Positions 48,501-59,845 of a stretch of DNA of 64,000 bases are shown here, one piece after another; positions within the stretch are counted from its first letter, which is position 1; each line of letters starts with the position of its first letter. The DNA comes from Mycobacterium spongiae. Lineage in GTDB: Bacteria > Actinomycetota > Actinomycetes > Mycobacteriales > Mycobacteriaceae. The DNA lies in the NCBI RefSeq assembly GCF_018278905.1, contig NZ_CP046600.1:2046001-2110000 (forward strand), read 5' to 3'. The position numbers were made by a program, and so were the translations under genes. The notes beneath the pieces were generated by a model, which was not told the DNA's origin, made no database searches, and saw only the letters and a list, made by a program, of their open reading frames with translations.

Positions 48501-51030
48501 TGCCGCCTTGGCCGCCGGCGCCGCCGGTGAGCCCGGTGCCGCCGATGCCGCCGTCGTCACCGGCCTGCATACCTTTGCTGCCGGTGGCACCCGTGGCGCC
48601 TTGGGCGCCGTTGCCGCCGACACCGCCGGTGCCGCCCTGACCGCCGTTTCCGCCTTGACCGCCGTCACCCTGAAGTCCCGTGTTGCCCAGGGCGCCGGTG
48701 TTAGTACCCAGCCCGCCGGCACCGGGCGCTCCGCCGGCCCCGCCGGTGCCGCCTTGGCCGCCGGCGCCGCCGGTGAGCCCGGTCCCGCCGATGCCACCGG
48801 CTTCACCCGCGGACATGCCGTTGTCGCCGACCGCACCCGTGGCGCCTTGGGCGCCGTTGCCGCCGACACCGCCGGTGCCGCCCTGACCACCGTTTCCGCC
48901 TTGACCGCCGTCACCTTGGATGCCCGCGTTGCCCAGGGCGCCGGTGTTAGTACCCAGCCCGCCGGCCCCGGCTGCTCCGCCGGCCCCGCCGGTGCCGCCT
49001 TGGCCGCCGGTGCCGCCGGCGAGCCCGGTGCCGCCGATGCCGCCGTCGTCACCGGCCTGCATACCTTTGCTGCCGGTGGCACCCGTGGCGCCTTGGGCGC
49101 CGTTGCCCCCGACGCCGCCGGTGCCGCCCTGACCGCCGTTTCCGCCTTGGCCGCCGTCACCTTGGATGCCCGTGTTGCCCAGGGTGCCGGTGGTGGTGCC
49201 GACCCCGCCGGCTCCGGCTGCTCCGCCGGTCCCGCCGGTGCCGCCTTGGCCGCCGGCGCCGCCGGTGAGCCCGGTGCCGCCGATGCCGCCGTCGTCACCG
49301 GCCTGCATACCTTTGCTGCCGGTAGCGCCGGTGGCGCCTTGGGCGCCGTTGCCGCCGACACCGCCGGTGCCGCCCTGACCACCGTTTCCGCCCTGACCGC
49401 CGTCGCCCTGGAGTCCCGTGTTGCCCAGGGTGCCGGTGGTGGTGCCGACCCCGCCGGCTCCGGCTGCCCCGCCGGTCCCGCCGGTGCCGCCTTGGCCGCC
49501 GGCGCCGCCGGTGAGCCCGGTGCCGCCGATGCCACCGGCTTCACCCGCGGACATGCCGTTGTCGCCGATCGCACCCGTGGCGCCTTGGGCGCCGTTGCCC
49601 CCGACGCCGCCGGTGCCGCCCTGACCGCCGTTTCCGCCCTGGCCGCCGTCACCTTGGATGCCCGTGTTGCCCAGGGCGCCGGTGTTAGTACCCAGCCCGC
49701 CGGCCCCGGGCGCTCCGCCGGTCCCGCCGGTGCCGCCTTGGCCACCGGCGCCGCCGGTCAGCCCGGTACCACCGATGCCACCGGCTTCACCCGCGGACAT
49801 GCCGTTGTCGCCGATCGCACCCGTGGCGCCTTGGGCGCCGTTGCCCCCGACGCCGCCGGTGCCGCCCTGACCGCCGTTTCCGCCCTGGCCTCCGTCACCT
49901 TGGATGCCCGCGTTGCCCAGGGCGCCGGTGTTAGTACCCAGCCCGCCGGCCCCGGGCGCTCCGCCGGTCCCGCCGGTGCCGCCTTGGCCACCGGCGCCGC
50001 CGGTCAGCCCGGTCCCGCCGATGCCGCCGTCCTCACCGGCCTGCATACCTTCGCTGCCGGTGGCACCCGTGGCGCCTTGGGCGCCATTGCCCCCGACACC
50101 GCCGGTGCCGCCCCGCCCACCGTCACCACCTTGACCGCCATCACCTTGGATCCCGGCCGGTCCGGCCCCTCCGCCGAACAGGCCCCCGGCCCCACCGGCG
50201 CCGGCGGCCCCGCCATCGCCGCCGACCCCGCCCTCACCGCCCGTGCCACCAACACCACCGTCGGTGCCGTTCGCACCCGCGCCGACCCCCACCATCCCGC
50301 TGACACCCGTCGCGCCGGTTGCGCCGATACCACCCACACCACCGACGCCACCCACACCGCCGGCCCCACCAGCACCAAACAACAAACCACCTCGCCCACC
50401 AGCCCCACCGGCCCCGCCCACACCCCCACTGCCCCCGTTGGCGCCAGTCCCCGCAAGCCCGGCAGAACCCGCCGTGCCCATCCCCCCGGCACCGCCGGCC
50501 CCACCATTGCCAAACAGACCCGCATCACCACCGCGCCCACCAGCTTGCCCCAACCCCCCAGACCCGCCGTTGCCGCCGTTGCCCCACAACAGCCCGCCAG
50601 GCCCACCGTTGGCACCGGTGCCCGGCGCCCCATGAGCACCGTCACCGATCAACGGGCGGCCCAACAACACCTGTGTAGGCGCGTTGATCACCCCCAGCAC
50701 CTGCTGCTCGAGGACCTGCAGCGGAGAAACGGCCTGCAACGGGGAAACGCTGCCCACCTCAACGCCCACATATGCGCCCCCCGCACTGCTCAGAGCCCGC
50801 ACGAACTGGGCATGAAACGCCGCCGCCTGCGCACTCACTGTCTGATAGGCCTGACCATGGGCGCCGAACAACGCCGCGATCCCCACCGACACCTCATCAG
50901 CAGCCGCAGCCAAGACCTCAGTCGTCGACCCCGCCACCGCCGCATTGGCCGCACTGATCATGGACTCGACACCGGCCAAATCACCCGCGGCTGCCGCCAC
51001 CAACTCCGGCGCTACGACCAGAAACGACAT
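45565..51030 (-). CDS. Giant PE_PGRS protein with 82-residue tandem repeats, array member 3
   Basis: 1821 residues from ATG 51030, with GGAGG 6 bases upstream. PE domain [20 protein letters not shown]; linker [20 protein letters not shown] then [11 protein letters not shown]. Residues of about 290-1115 contain ten full copies and one partial copy of an 82-residue unit ([19 protein letters not shown] ... GTNTGALGN). The C-terminal third has a longer period of about 150 residues built around [16 protein letters not shown] and ADGR-D. No unique C-terminal domain. The opposite strand is open for long stretches only because of the repeats' composition. Confidence 0.93.
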   Translation of the reverse strand: MSFLVVAPELVAAAAGDLAGVESMISAANAAVAGSTTEVLAAAADEVSVGIAALFGAHGQAYQTVSAQAAAFHAQFVRALSSAGGAYVGVEVGSVSPLQAVSPLQVLEQQVLGVINAPTQVLLGRPLIGDGAHGAPGTGANGGPGGLLWGNGGNGGSGGLGQAGGRGGDAGLFGNGGAGGAGGMGTAGSAGLAGTGANGGSGGVGGAGGAGGRGGLLFGAGGAGGVGGVGGVGGIGATGATGVSGMVGVGAGANGTDGGVGGTGGEGGVGGDGGAAGAGGAGGLFGGGAGPAGIQGDGGQGGDGGRGGTGGVGGNGAQGATGATGSEGMQAGEDGGIGGTGLTGGAGGQGGTGGTGGAPGAGGLGTNTGALGNAGIQGDGGQGGNGGQGGTGGVGGNGAQGATGAIGDNGMSAGEAGGIGGTGLTGGAGGQGGTGGTGGAPGAGGLGTNTGALGNTGIQGDGGQGGNGGQGGTGGVGGNGAQGATGAIGDNGMSAGEAGGIGGTGLTGGAGGQGGTGGTGGAAGAGGVGTTTGTLGNTGLQGDGGQGGNGGQGGTGGVGGNGAQGATGATGSKGMQAGDDGGIGGTGLTGGAGGQGGTGGTGGAAGAGGVGTTTGTLGNTGIQGDGGQGGNGGQGGTGGVGGNGAQGATGATGSKGMQAGDDGGIGGTGLAGGTGGQGGTGGAGGAAGAGGLGTNTGALGNAGIQGDGGQGGNGGQGGTGGVGGNGAQGATGAVGDNGMSAGEAGGIGGTGLTGGAGGQGGTGGAGGAPGAGGLGTNTGALGNTGLQGDGGQGGNGGQGGTGGVGGNGAQGATGATGSKGMQAGDDGGIGGTGLTGGAGGQGGTGGAGGAPGAGGLGTNTGALGNTGLQGDGGQGGNGGQGGTGGVGGNGAQGATGATGSKGMQAGDDGGIGGTGLTGGAGGQGGTGGAGGAPGAGGLGTNTGALGNTGLQGDGGQGGNGGQGGTGGVGGNGAQGATGATGSKGMQAGDDGGIGGTGLTGGAGGQGGTGGTGGAPGAGGLGTNTGAVGNTGLQGDGGQGGNGGQGGTGGVGGNGAQGATGAIGDNGMSAGEAGGIGGTGLAGGAGGQGGTGGAGGAPGAGGLGTNTGALGNAGIQGDGGQGGNGGNGGEGGKGGQGAHGDPTFAINSGRGGDGGNGGDPGAGGAPGEGGSGTNPGADGLAGQTPTTGGDGGNGGNGADAVVTGTNGANGGNGGNGGLFGDGGAGGNGGVGATGPNNASVNSFGGFGGNGGNGGNGGDITGDGGVGGNGGNGGNGGNDAGTRSFGGVGGAGGSGGTSTNGTGGVGGNAGNGGDGGDNASNSSFGGGGGRGGDGGASTNGAGGNGATGGSGGSGGNAANSRGGFGGRGGDGGFGGSAGGHGGNGGLAADGRNDVSGISSGGDGGAGGIGGTSANGTAGNGGNGTAGGTGGNNAGDSRGGDGGAGGTGGSTTNGTPGAAGAAGNGGTGGDNAGTSTGGNGGAGGIGGASSNGVGANGATGGNGGNGGVAAANSVGGDGGRGGDGGFGGTAGGRGGDGGVAADGRDDNSGSSTGGNGGAGGTGGTSTNGTAGNGGNGSTGGSGGNNADDSFGGVGGAGGTGGSTTNGTPGAAGTAGNGGNGGDNAGRSTGGNGGVGGQGGASSNGAGANGATGGNGGIAGTTNSTSTGGDGGRGGDGGFGATAGGHGGNGGTAAEGRNNVGSSRGGTGGSGGDGGASTTGAGGRGGEGTHGGNGGTAAFQSSGGRGGAGGNGGDSTTGTGGKGGDGGDGGDGRSAGFRSLGGSGGSGGDGGTGGGGSGDAGVSGGGPAGSVGGPGGAGGDGGPAA
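47690..50157 (-). repeat. 246-base tandem repeat array (ten full units)
   Basis: In-frame minisatellite inside array member 3. Units differ mainly at three cassettes: [12 protein letters not shown] versus [28 protein letters not shown] versus [16 protein letters not shown], and TGLQ versus AGIQ/TGIQ. Neighbouring units share combinations, as expected from unequal exchange. Confidence 0.92.
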
Positions 51031-51196
51031 AACCCACCTCCGGTAAACGGCCAAACACTCGGCGGTAGTTATGATATGGCTAATCGCTTAGCAATACCAC
51101 ACCCAAAATTGACGCAGGGCCGGAGTTCGCGCACCTACTCGCGCAACCGCGTGTGCGGCGATTTCGGGGTCCACAACGAGCGGGGAGAGCCGGCCT

Positions 51197-51457
51197 ACGT
51201 GCGCTTCGACAAAGTGGAAACGATGGTGCGCGAGGCCGGCCCAGACAGCACCGACTTCGCCGATGTCCCTGTGCCGCACTGGGAAAGAGATCTGCTCCAC
51301 CAATTCGGTGGAGCGACTCAATTAAGAGATCAGGCGCCGCACCGAGTCGTGCGTGTCTTCCCCAACCCAGCCGCATTACTGCGACTGGCCGGCTACGTGA
51401 TGGTCGAAGCCGCCGAATGATAGGTCGCCGACCAGCGCTTCCTGTCCGAAACCCACC
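51197..51457 (+). pseudogene. Relic of an IS256/Mutator-family transposase, C-terminal end
   Basis: Across frames the plus strand reads DFADVPVPHW, then after a frameshift KEICSTNSVERLN-stop-EIRRRTE, then VFPNPAALLRLAGYVMVEA, two stops (TGATAG), and VADQRFLSETH. This follows the conserved order of IS256-type transposase C-termini (HW-KIWSTNPLERLN-EI-RRT, FPNPAA-LRL-GA-L-E). Frameshifts and stops show long decay. No terminal inverted repeats are recognised. The rest of the 483-base gap 51031-51513 holds nothing further. Confidence 0.82.
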
Positions 51458-51513
51458 GACCCGGGGTCAGCCAGCCGGGATTGTGCGAGGAGCGAACGGG
51501 GTGGGGCTGGCAG

Positions 51514-53148
51514 CTATGACGATCCATTGGCCCCGTCATTGCCAATAAGTATTCCGCCGGTGCCGCCGGTGCCGCCGGTGCCGCCGTTGATGCCGTTGCC
51601 GCCGTTACCGCCGTTGCCGAACAATGCTGGTGTAAAGGTGCCGTCGGAAATTACCCCGACGTTTCCGCCGTTACCGCCGTTGGCGAGGACGCCACCCGCG
51701 CCGGCGTTGCCGCCGTCCCCGGCGACTGCGAAGCTGAGCAGGCCGCCAGCGTCGCCGCCGTCACCGCCATTGCCGCCAGTGCCAGCGAGACTGTCGCCAC
51801 CAAAACCGCCAGCGCCACCGAAGGCTGGGCCCACAAGCGCCGCACCTTGGCCGCCACTGCCGCCGGCGCCGCCGGCGGTGCTGCCGAAGCCGCCAATTCC
51901 GCCGAGACCGCCGACGCCCATGCCCACCAGCGCGGCACCCGTACCGCCGGCACCGCCGGTGCCGGCGAATTCGGCGACGCCACCCAAGCCGCCGTCACCG
52001 GCGACGGCCACGCCGAGGAGCACGCCGGTCGTGCCGCCCAGGCCACCCGAACCGCCGGTGCCGCCTGACCCGCTGACGGTGCCGCCGACTCCACCAACAC
52101 CGCCGGCGCCGGCCTGGCTATAGCCGGACACGCCGCCGGCGTTACCGCCGCCGCCGCCGTCACCGCCGGCTCCGCTGAGGCCGGTCGCGGCACCACCGGC
52201 GCCACCGTCACCACCGAGACTGAACAGGGATCCGGTCCCGTCGCCGCCGGCACCGCCGGCACCGCCGGTGGCATCGCCCGCTCCGCCCGCGCCCCCGGCG
52301 CCGCCCACGCCAAACAACGGACCGTTTCCGGCGCCACCGGCTCCGCCGTCGCCACCGGTTGCGCCTGATCCACCGGCACCGCCGGCCCCCCCGATTCCCA
52401 CGCCGCTGCTGGCGCCGCCGGCACCGCCGGTGCCCCCGGTTCCAGCGGGAGCGAAACCGCCAGCACCGCCATTGCCGCCCCAGCCGAACAAGGGGGCGGC
52501 GCCGCCGGCCCCACCAGCACCAGCTATGCCGGCAGCGGCCAGCGAACCTCCGGCGCCGCCATTGCCGCCGTTGCCGAGCAGCCATCCGCCGCGGCCGCCG
52601 GCCCCGCCGGCCCCGCCGTCGAAGCCATTTCCGCCGGCCCCGCCGCTGCCGATCAGGCCGGCTTCGCCGCCATTACCGCCGTTGGCGGTGGCCCCGCTGG
52701 TGAAGCTAAAGCCGTTGCCGCCGTTGCCGAACAAGAAGCCACCCGCGCCGCCGTTGGGGCTTGCGGCCGTCCCGTTGGCTCCGTTGCCGATCAGCGGGCG
52801 TCCGAACAGCGCCTGTGTGGGCGCATTGATCACACCCAACACGCTGTTTTCCACCGCTTGGGCGGCGTTGGCCGCCTCGGCGCTCGCGTATGCGCCGCCG
52901 GAGGCGGTCAATGTTTGGACAAAGCTTTGATGAAGCGCCGCAGCTTGAGCGCTCAGCGACTGGTACTGCTGCGCGTAGCCCGAAAATATCGACGCAACTG
53001 CCGCTGACACCTCGTCGGCACCGGCGGCCAGCACCCCGGTCGTCGATGCTGCTGCCGCCGCGTTTGCCGCATTGAGCGTGGTACCGACGGCTTCAATACT
53101 CTGCGCCGCCGTCGCCAGTACCTCCGGAGCTGCGATCACAAACGACAT
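51514..53148 (-). CDS. PE_PGRS family protein, array member 4
   Basis: 544 residues from ATG 53148. PE domain [20 protein letters not shown], linker [24 protein letters not shown] ending [14 protein letters not shown]. The N-terminal 200 residues are nearly the same as in array member 2; the PGRS middle is different and richer in Ala ([20 protein letters not shown]). The upstream region shares a 21-base element with array member 1. Confidence 0.92.
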   Translation of the reverse strand: MSFVIAAPEVLATAAQSIEAVGTTLNAANAAAAASTTGVLAAGADEVSAAVASIFSGYAQQYQSLSAQAAALHQSFVQTLTASGGAYASAEAANAAQAVENSVLGVINAPTQALFGRPLIGNGANGTAASPNGGAGGFLFGNGGNGFSFTSGATANGGNGGEAGLIGSGGAGGNGFDGGAGGAGGRGGWLLGNGGNGGAGGSLAAAGIAGAGGAGGAAPLFGWGGNGGAGGFAPAGTGGTGGAGGASSGVGIGGAGGAGGSGATGGDGGAGGAGNGPLFGVGGAGGAGGAGDATGGAGGAGGDGTGSLFSLGGDGGAGGAATGLSGAGGDGGGGGNAGGVSGYSQAGAGGVGGVGGTVSGSGGTGGSGGLGGTTGVLLGVAVAGDGGLGGVAEFAGTGGAGGTGAALVGMGVGGLGGIGGFGSTAGGAGGSGGQGAALVGPAFGGAGGFGGDSLAGTGGNGGDGGDAGGLLSFAVAGDGGNAGAGGVLANGGNGGNVGVISDGTFTPALFGNGGNGGNGINGGTGGTGGTGGILIGNDGANGSS

Positions 53149-53190
53149 CAAAACCCTCCGCTCATCGGGCCGTAACGTTCGGTCGTAGGA

Positions 53191-53211
53191 AGTCTGACAG
53201 CGAAAGTCCGC
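53191..53211 (-). promoter_or_regulatory. Second copy of the shared 21-base PE_PGRS upstream element
   Basis: Exact copy of the block at 43354-43374, here 43 bases upstream of the array member 4 start. Conservation in a gap that otherwise differs between the two loci suggests function or recent conversion. Confidence 0.5.
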
Positions 53212-53292
53212 CTGTTATCGCGTTTGCGAGAAATTCATAGACGCCACCTAAGTGCCAGGGCGCGTCCACGTCGCAACACTCACGCCTGATCC

Positions 53293-53350
53293 GGGATTGC
53301 TGTGCGGCAATCTGGATACCCAGCATCTCAGCGTGGGAACGCCTGAAACC
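53293..53350. repeat. Dispersed noncoding block, copy B (partial)
   Basis: The segment TGCGGCAATCTGGATACCCA through GCCTGAAA matches copy C at 62849-62895 closely and copy A more loosely. It abuts the 3' end of the PucR copy 4 gene. Confidence 0.7.
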
Positions 53351-53369
53351 CGGGCCGCTGGTGGTGGCG

Positions 53370-54617
53370 CTATTCGGCGAATGGTGGCGGGGGATCGTTG
53401 TTGCTGGCGCCGCGCCACTGTAGGGCATTCAACGCTACGGCAACTTCGAGGGCGTTGTCATCGAGGGATCGGGGCAGGAGTCGCTGGGCGGTCTCGAGTC
53501 GGTGCACCAGGGAGTTGCGGTGCATATGAAGCTGGTGGGCGGCGCGTGAGACGTTGCAATTTCGTTTGATGAAGGTTCGCATCGCGAGGTGCAGCTCTGG
53601 GCTGGCCGCCTCAAAGTCCCCGAGGGTGTTCTTGATGAAGTCGTTTGCACCGTCGAAGTTTTCAGTAAGCAGCGCAACCATTTCGACGTCGGGGAAAGAG
53701 GCCACTCGATGGGGTGATCGGAGTCGGATCAGCATCTGTCGGGTGGCGTGAGCATCGAGGTGGCTGCGACGGAACCCCTCGATTCCCGGCGCGGGCGCTC
53801 CGATGGCGACACGTACGTGTGGTGTGTCGGCGAGTGCTTCGTGGATCTGGTCGCTGTCCAACGCTGCGGCGTCGTTGACCCACACCCAGCGGGTGTCAAC
53901 CCCGGCTATCACCGTGAGCGGGCGCGGGCAGCCGAGGGCATGGCCGAATGCCGCAGCGGCATCGTCGAGGTAGCGGTGGTCGGCATCGTGCTGGTCGCTC
54001 CAGAGAATCGCGGCAACATGTGATCGGTCGAGTGGGTAGTCCAAGCGGGCTTGGGCATGCTCGCGGTCCAGGGGCGCACGGTCGAGGATGAGATCGGCAA
54101 TTTGACGGCGCTCGGCGGCGATGTTGCGGGTCAGCTCGTCGTGCTCTAACTCCATTTGCGCGGTAATGCCCGCAAGGGTGGCGTCGATGAATGTACTGAC
54201 TGACCTAAACGGCACGTCGAGCAATCCGTGCAGCTCGTCAGGATCTGTGGTGAGGCTGAACGCGATCTCCGTCCAGCGCTGCCAGGCCACGTTTTGTCCG
54301 ATCCGATAGATGTCAATAGTCAGCCGTTCCAGGCCGAGGCGCATCAGCTCTCGGGCCATTCGCAACGGCTGGATGCCCAGATTTGGGGCCACCGGTTCAC
54401 CGGGGTTTCGTAAGTGGGAGAGCGCGAAGTGGTGCAAGTTGGCACGGTTGGCGCGGCTGATGACTTTCGCCAGTTCAGCGCGCTCGGGAATGGGTGGGGT
54501 GGCGGCCAGCGTGGCTTGGTCGTATTCCTCGAGCCATTCGTGGCTGGGCTCGAGGGCAATGCGCGCTGCTTCGCGGATCAGCTCCCTCACCCGCGGCGAA
54601 GGCTCCCGCGATACCAC
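53370..54617 (-). CDS. PucR-type transcriptional regulator, copy 4 of 4
   Basis: 415 residues, starting MVSREPSPRVRELIREAARI. Same plan as the three paralogs at 30.8-34.9 kb, with central VDTRWVWVNDAAALDSDQI and C-terminal HTH CNVSRAAHQLHMHRNSLVHR. It stands alone between two PE_PGRS genes, 18.5 kb from its paralogs, so it moved or was left behind as the array grew. It is divergent from the PE_PGRS gene at 54843; the 225-base gap between them shows no further gene and could hold both promoters. Confidence 0.85.
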   Translation of the reverse strand: MVSREPSPRVRELIREAARIALEPSHEWLEEYDQATLAATPPIPERAELAKVISRANRANLHHFALSHLRNPGEPVAPNLGIQPLRMARELMRLGLERLTIDIYRIGQNVAWQRWTEIAFSLTTDPDELHGLLDVPFRSVSTFIDATLAGITAQMELEHDELTRNIAAERRQIADLILDRAPLDREHAQARLDYPLDRSHVAAILWSDQHDADHRYLDDAAAAFGHALGCPRPLTVIAGVDTRWVWVNDAAALDSDQIHEALADTPHVRVAIGAPAPGIEGFRRSHLDAHATRQMLIRLRSPHRVASFPDVEMVALLTENFDGANDFIKNTLGDFEAASPELHLAMRTFIKRNCNVSRAAHQLHMHRNSLVHRLETAQRLLPRSLDDNALEVAVALNALQWRGASNNDPPPPFAE

Positions 54618-54842
54618 ACGCCGAGCCTAGGGCACATCAAGTCCCGCGCACATGTCAATTTCGCTATGAATTGTTCCCGATTCGCGCAATCTTGCCCTCG
54701 ATTCGACGCCATTCAAAACGGGACTATTCACGCAACGGTGCGGCGCTGGACATGAATCAGGCGTAGGCACCCGCCGGCTCGGATTCGGCATGTTTTTCTG
54801 CTTCGCCCCGGGCTGGATTTCTTGATTCGCTGGAGGTGCGGA

Positions 54843-57800
54843 ATGTCGTTGGTGATTGTGGCGCCGGAGCTGGTGGTGGCAGCGGCGGCGGACTTGGCGG
54901 GTATTGGGTCGACGATCAGCGCGGCCAATGCGGCTGCAGCGGGTTCGACCACGACGGTGTTGGCGGCGGGGGCCGATGAGGTGTCGGCGGCGATTGCGGC
55001 ATTGTTCAGCGCGCATGCTGCGGACTATCAGACGATCGGTGCGCAGGTGGCGGCGTTTCATGAGCACTTTGTACAGAATCTCCACGCCGGTGTGGGCGCT
55101 TACGGGGTCGCCGAGGCCGCCAACGTGGAGCAGGCCTTGTTGAACGCGGTCAACGGGCCCACCCAAGCGTTGTTGGGGCGCCCGTTGATCGGCAATGGCG
55201 CCGACGGCACGGCTGGTACCGGACAGGTTGGTGGGCCCGGCGGGCTGTTGTGGGGCAATGGCGGCAATGGCGGGTCTGGTGCGCTGGGCCAGGCCGGCGG
55301 AGCCGGCGGGTCGGCCGGGTTGTTTGGCAATGGCGGTGCGGGTGGTGCCGCCGGATCGAGCGGTCCTTCAGGAAACGGCGCAATTGGCGGGGCTGGCGGA
55401 CGCGGCGGGTCCCTGTTCGGCAACGGTGGTACCGGTGGTGTCGGAGGCCAGGGCACGGTGAGTGGGGGCGCCGGTGGGGCCGGCGGGTTCGCGGGGCTGA
55501 TCGGTGCCGGCGGCTCCGGCGGCGCCGGGGGGGCTGCGATCGGCATCGGCGGCGTTGGTGGGGCCGGCGGGAACGCCGGGATCTTGTACGGCCCTGGTGG
55601 CATCGGCGGGGCCGGCGGAGTGTCGGTCTTGAGTCACGGGGGCGCCGGCGGTGCCGGCGGTGCTGCCGGGTTGATCGGCAACGGCGCCGTCGGTGGCGTC
55701 GGCGGCGCCGGCGCCACCGACGGTGGTGCCGGTGGTGCCGGCGGCAACGCCCGGCTATTCGGTGACGGCGGTGTCGGGGGTCTCGGCGGTACCAGCGAGG
55801 TTGCCGGCAACGGTGGCGCCGGCGGTGATGGCGGCCTGGGCGGACGCGTGTACGGCAACGGTGGGGCCGGCGGTGGTGGCGGTACGGGTCCGGCCGCTGG
55901 TAGCGGGGGTAGTGGTGGTCATGGTGGCGCGGGCGGCGACGCCGGACTCTGGGGCGCTGGCGGGCGTGGCGGCACCGGCGGGCACGGTGGTGACGGCGCT
56001 CCCGGTGGGGTTGGTGTCGACGGCGGTGTCGGTGGTGATGCCGGTGATGGTGGTGTTGGTGGGGCCGGTGGGTTCTTGATTGGTGCCGGTGGTGCCGGTG
56101 GTGCCGGCGGCATCGGTGGCACCGGGGGTAGCGGCGTTGATGGTCCCGACGCGACGGCTCCGGGCAGTAATGGCGGCTCCGGCGGCACCGGTGGCACTGG
56201 CGGGGCCGGCGGAGCTGGTGGCGCTGGCGGTAAGGGGGGCTTGCTCAGTTTCCTTGGCGGTGACGGTGCCGGCGGGGCCGGCGGTGATGGCGGTGCTGGC
56301 GGGGCCGGAGGTAACGGTGGTAATGGCGCCGCGGGCACGTTTATGAGTGGCGGTACCGGCCAGGGCGGTGATGGCGGTAACGGCGGTGAGGCCGGTCTCG
56401 GTGGGTCCGGCGGCAAGGGTGGCGCCGGCTCGACTACCGGTGTTGACGGGCAGACCGGGGCTACGAGCACCAGCACCGGCAAGGGCGGCGACGGTGGTCG
56501 AGGTGCTGACGCCACCGAGTTCGGTGTTAGCGGTGGCGATGGCGGAGACGGTGGTAACGGTGGTCTCTACGGCAACGGCGGCAAGGGCGGCGACGGCGGT
56601 AAGGGCGCGACCGGGCTCGTTGGTCCCGACGCGATCTCGGCTGGGCAGTCGGGGACTGGTGGTCAAGCCGGCGGGGCTGGCGGGGCCGGCGGGGCCGGCG
56701 GCAACGGTGGGGCCATGGCCGGCGACGGTGGTGCCGGTGGTTCTGGTGGTGCTGGTGGGGAAGGAGGTGCCGGTGGTGCGGGAAAGAGCGGTACCGATGC
56801 CACGATGGCCGGCGCCGACGGCACTGACGGTGGCCACGGTGGTGAGGGCGGTTCCGGTGGCAACGGCGGCGACGGCGGGATGGGCGGTCAGGCCCAAGCC
56901 GCGGGACACTCCGGCGGCCTCCAAGGCAGTGGCGGTGCCGGCGGCAAGGGTGGGGCCGGTGGGATTGCCGGTGATGGCGGCAACGGCGCAGACGGTGACA
57001 TGGCTATCAACAGTGGCGCCGGCGGCGACGGCGGCAACGGCGGTAACCGAGGCGACGGTGGTGCCGGCGGGAAAGGCGGCACCGGCTCAACCACCGGTGC
57101 CGACGGCATGACCGGCAGCACGCCGACCAGTAGCGGCAACGGTGGCAACGGCGGCACCGGCGCGGCTGCGATCGCCACGCAAGCCACTGGCGGCACCGGC
57201 GGCAACGGTGGGCATGGCGGGCTGGTCGGCAACGGCGGAGACGGCGGCCAAGGTGGTACGGGCGGGCCGGGCAGCCCGGGTCTCTCGATCATCTTCCCGG
57301 GCGGCCAGGACGGCTTCGAGGGCGGTGATGGTGGCACCGGCGGCGCTGGCGGGGCCGGTGGTCGAGGCGGAGCCGAAGCCGGCAACGGTGGGGCCGGCGG
57401 CGCTGGCGGCATCGGCGGCATCGGCGGAGACGGCGGTGCTGGCGGGGCCGGCGACCCCGGGATGTTGGGTGTCAACGATGGCCGGGGTCAAGACGGCGGT
57501 AGCGGTGCGAACGGTGGGAAAGGCGGGACCGGCGGCAACGGCGGGGCCGCCGGTCTGGTGCAGGCCGCCGGGTTCAGCGACGGCGTCGAAGGTGCTGGCG
57601 GTGACGGCGGAACCGGCGGGGCCGGTGGAGCCGCTGGGAACGGCGGCAACGGTGCCGACGGTGACATCGCTGTCAACGCTGGCGCTGGCGGTAGCGGCGG
57701 CAACGGGGGTGACCCCGGCGTCGGCGGTGCCGGTGGGGCCGGCGGTACCGGCTCCACCCCAGGTGCAACGGGCACCGAGGGCTTCTCCCCGAACAGTGGC

Positions 57801-58907
57801 GGTGACGGTGGTATGGGCGGCCGCGGCGCCGACGCCACCGCCACCGGCGATAAGGGCGGCGTCGGCGGCGATGGCGGTGACGGCGGTTCGTGGGGTGACG
57901 GCGGCACCGGCGGCGCCGGCGGCAACGGTCAAACCGGCGCGGCCAACACGTCGCCAAGTGGTGTCGGCGGCACTGGCGGGCCTGGTGGTGTCGGCGGTGC
58001 CGGCGGTGCCGGTGGATCGCTGGGTGGCAACGGTGGTACGGGCGGTGCCGGCGGCGACGGCGCCGCGGGCGGCAAAGGCGGCCCCGGCAACGTCGGCACT
58101 CCCGGAATTGGTCCCAGCTCCACCGGCGGCACCGGCGACGTCGGTGGCACCGGTGGGTCCGGTGGTAAGGGTGGCAACGGCGGCGCCGGCGGTCTCGCGC
58201 AGGCGGCCGGGTTCAGCGACGGCAGCCACGGTGCAGGCGGAGCTGGCGGTGACGGCGGGATGGGTGGTACCGGCGGCGCCGGCGGCACCGGCGGCAGCAG
58301 CCCCATAGCCACTCTCACCGGCGGCACCGGCGGCGACGGCGGGGCCGGTGGTCCGGGTGGCGCGGGTGGTCTCGGCGGCACCGGCTCCAGCACCGGCGCT
58401 ACCGGAGCGACCGGCACGGACGGCATCGGCGGCCCCGGCGGAAAGGGCGGCTTTGGGGGCCCGGCCGTCGCAGCCACAGGCGGCAATCCAGTCGGCGGTA
58501 CCGGCGGCACCGGCGGAACCGGCGGCACCGGCAGCACCGGCGGCATGGGCGGTCCCGGGGGCACCGGCGGCAACGGCGCCAACGCCACCATCACCACCGG
58601 CGCCGGCGACGGCGGCGCTGGCGGTACCGGCGGCTTTGGTGGCACCGGCACAGACGGACCCGGGGGCAAAGGCGGTACCGGCGGGACGGGCGGCACCGGC
58701 GGCGACGGCCTGGGCCCACCCTTGGGCCTTGGCGGTGGCACCGGCGGTCAGGGCGGTACCGGCGGCTTCGGCGGCCCTGGGAGCGGGAGTCCTATCGTCA
58801 ACGCACCCGAAGACGGCACCCCAGGGAACAACCCCACCGGCCCCAACGGCACCATTGGCGGCACCGGCGGCCCCGGCGGCTCCGGCAGCGCCGGCGGTAG
58901 TGGCTGA
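54843..58907 (+). CDS. Large PE_PGRS protein, array member 5 (opposite orientation)
   Basis: 1354 residues from ATG 54843, with GGAGG 8 bases upstream. PE domain [20 protein letters not shown]; linker [20 protein letters not shown]; then PGRS. The second half contains a long-period repeat of about 215 residues with landmarks [20 protein letters not shown] and [10 protein letters not shown] near bases 56,890, 57,550 and 58,200. It ends [10 protein letters not shown]. It is the only rightward gene in the array. Its last bases are part of the duplicated segment repeated at 63,089. Confidence 0.92.
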   Translation: MSLVIVAPELVVAAAADLAGIGSTISAANAAAAGSTTTVLAAGADEVSAAIAALFSAHAADYQTIGAQVAAFHEHFVQNLHAGVGAYGVAEAANVEQALLNAVNGPTQALLGRPLIGNGADGTAGTGQVGGPGGLLWGNGGNGGSGALGQAGGAGGSAGLFGNGGAGGAAGSSGPSGNGAIGGAGGRGGSLFGNGGTGGVGGQGTVSGGAGGAGGFAGLIGAGGSGGAGGAAIGIGGVGGAGGNAGILYGPGGIGGAGGVSVLSHGGAGGAGGAAGLIGNGAVGGVGGAGATDGGAGGAGGNARLFGDGGVGGLGGTSEVAGNGGAGGDGGLGGRVYGNGGAGGGGGTGPAAGSGGSGGHGGAGGDAGLWGAGGRGGTGGHGGDGAPGGVGVDGGVGGDAGDGGVGGAGGFLIGAGGAGGAGGIGGTGGSGVDGPDATAPGSNGGSGGTGGTGGAGGAGGAGGKGGLLSFLGGDGAGGAGGDGGAGGAGGNGGNGAAGTFMSGGTGQGGDGGNGGEAGLGGSGGKGGAGSTTGVDGQTGATSTSTGKGGDGGRGADATEFGVSGGDGGDGGNGGLYGNGGKGGDGGKGATGLVGPDAISAGQSGTGGQAGGAGGAGGAGGNGGAMAGDGGAGGSGGAGGEGGAGGAGKSGTDATMAGADGTDGGHGGEGGSGGNGGDGGMGGQAQAAGHSGGLQGSGGAGGKGGAGGIAGDGGNGADGDMAINSGAGGDGGNGGNRGDGGAGGKGGTGSTTGADGMTGSTPTSSGNGGNGGTGAAAIATQATGGTGGNGGHGGLVGNGGDGGQGGTGGPGSPGLSIIFPGGQDGFEGGDGGTGGAGGAGGRGGAEAGNGGAGGAGGIGGIGGDGGAGGAGDPGMLGVNDGRGQDGGSGANGGKGGTGGNGGAAGLVQAAGFSDGVEGAGGDGGTGGAGGAAGNGGNGADGDIAVNAGAGGSGGNGGDPGVGGAGGAGGTGSTPGATGTEGFSPNSGGDGGMGGRGADATATGDKGGVGGDGGDGGSWGDGGTGGAGGNGQTGAANTSPSGVGGTGGPGGVGGAGGAGGSLGGNGGTGGAGGDGAAGGKGGPGNVGTPGIGPSSTGGTGDVGGTGGSGGKGGNGGAGGLAQAAGFSDGSHGAGGAGGDGGMGGTGGAGGTGGSSPIATLTGGTGGDGGAGGPGGAGGLGGTGSSTGATGATGTDGIGGPGGKGGFGGPAVAATGGNPVGGTGGTGGTGGTGSTGGMGGPGGTGGNGANATITTGAGDGGAGGTGGFGGTGTDGPGGKGGTGGTGGTGGDGLGPPLGLGGGTGGQGGTGGFGGPGSGSPIVNAPEDGTPGNNPTGPNGTIGGTGGPGGSGSAGGSG

Positions 58908-59665
58908 ATCCGCTGGTCCAGTTAGCGCGGCGCCGTCGTGGCGGCCCTAACCCCTCACAACAGTCCGAGCAGGCGCAGATCGCTGACGTACTTGGCGATG
59001 ATCGGCGGCGAGAGGTGCGGAATGTCCTTGTCCGGACCGATCTTCGCGTCCTGCACGGCCCTGCGGAACCGCGCTGTGGGAGCCACCGACCCGCGCACCG
59101 GCTTCTCCGGCGTGCGGTAGTTGTGCAATAGCGGCAACAACGACGCATGGCGCTGCCGTTCCGGCAGGGCGCGCAGGGTGGTCTCGAAGCGCGTCAGCCA
59201 GTCACCGTCGTCGGCGATCCGCTGGATTGCGCGTTGCCGGTTGCCCGCCGCGTCCAGCTCGTGGAACGAGCCCGGTACGATGCCCGTGGCCACCAGGCTC
59301 AGCATCATCCGGGTGAACATGTCCGGCACGTTGAGCTGACCCGCATAGGTGGTATCGGCCAGGATCATGTCGCAACGGAACACCGTAACCGGCAGGCCGC
59401 AGAGGTCGTGGGCCTCGCGCAGCAGCACCTCGCCGGCCCACTTGCTGTTGCCGTAGCCGTTGGCGTAGCTGTCGTCGATCCTGCGGGTTGCGCTGATGGC
59501 CCTGATGTCGGCGTCCTCGGTGAACGCTGACGGGGGGATCTGGTCGGCGACGCCGATCGTCGAGGTGTAGGTGTAGGGCTTGACCTTCGTGGTGAGCGCC
59601 AGTCGCAGCAACTCGGCGGTGCCCAGCACGTTCGGGCCGAACAGCTGGCTGTACGGCAGGACGCA
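58894..59665. repeat. Segmental duplication, left copy (PE_PGRS end plus fadD9 3' region)
   Basis: From GCGGTAGTGGCTGAATCCGC onward this stretch matches 63089-64000 with about 1-2 % differences by eye, except for a net 168-base deletion at 59228. The match continues to the right window edge and probably beyond. Confidence 0.92.
58955..59665 (-). pseudogene. fadD9 (carboxylic acid reductase) C-terminal fragment, internally deleted
   Basis: Reads [20 protein letters not shown] through the reductase Rossmann region ([26 protein letters not shown]) to the same C-terminus as the right-hand copy ([15 protein letters not shown]). It lacks the adenylation and carrier domains, and 56 residues are missing in frame between GNRQRA and IQRIAD, including the [14 protein letters not shown] and [12 protein letters not shown] segments. 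The frame continues upstream into unrelated and PGRS-like sequence (to 60004). No intact enzyme is possible. Confidence 0.9.
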
Positions 59666-59845
59666 GACGTATGGCCGAACAGGCCGAAGGCAGCGGCGAC
59701 CCGGAGGAGGTTTCGCCCGACGTTGTGGCTCCGCTGATCGCCCGCGGCCTTGCCGAGATCGCCAAGCCGGCTTCGGAGGCGCGCGGTCACGGCGGTCCGT
59801 CGATTCCGCTGATCCCGTTGCTATCCAGCAGTGAGCCGCCGGCCA

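Noticed and set aside
47690..50157. CRISPR-like regular spacing
   Set aside because: The unit is 246 bases, is translated in frame throughout, and has no short palindromic repeat with unique spacers or cas genes.
47617..51420. 1267-residue plus-strand open frame opposite the giant PE_PGRS gene
   Set aside because: Its Ala/Gly/Thr-rich repeats are the antisense of the GGX codons, it has no plausible start, and it runs into the transposase relic; composition explains the openness.
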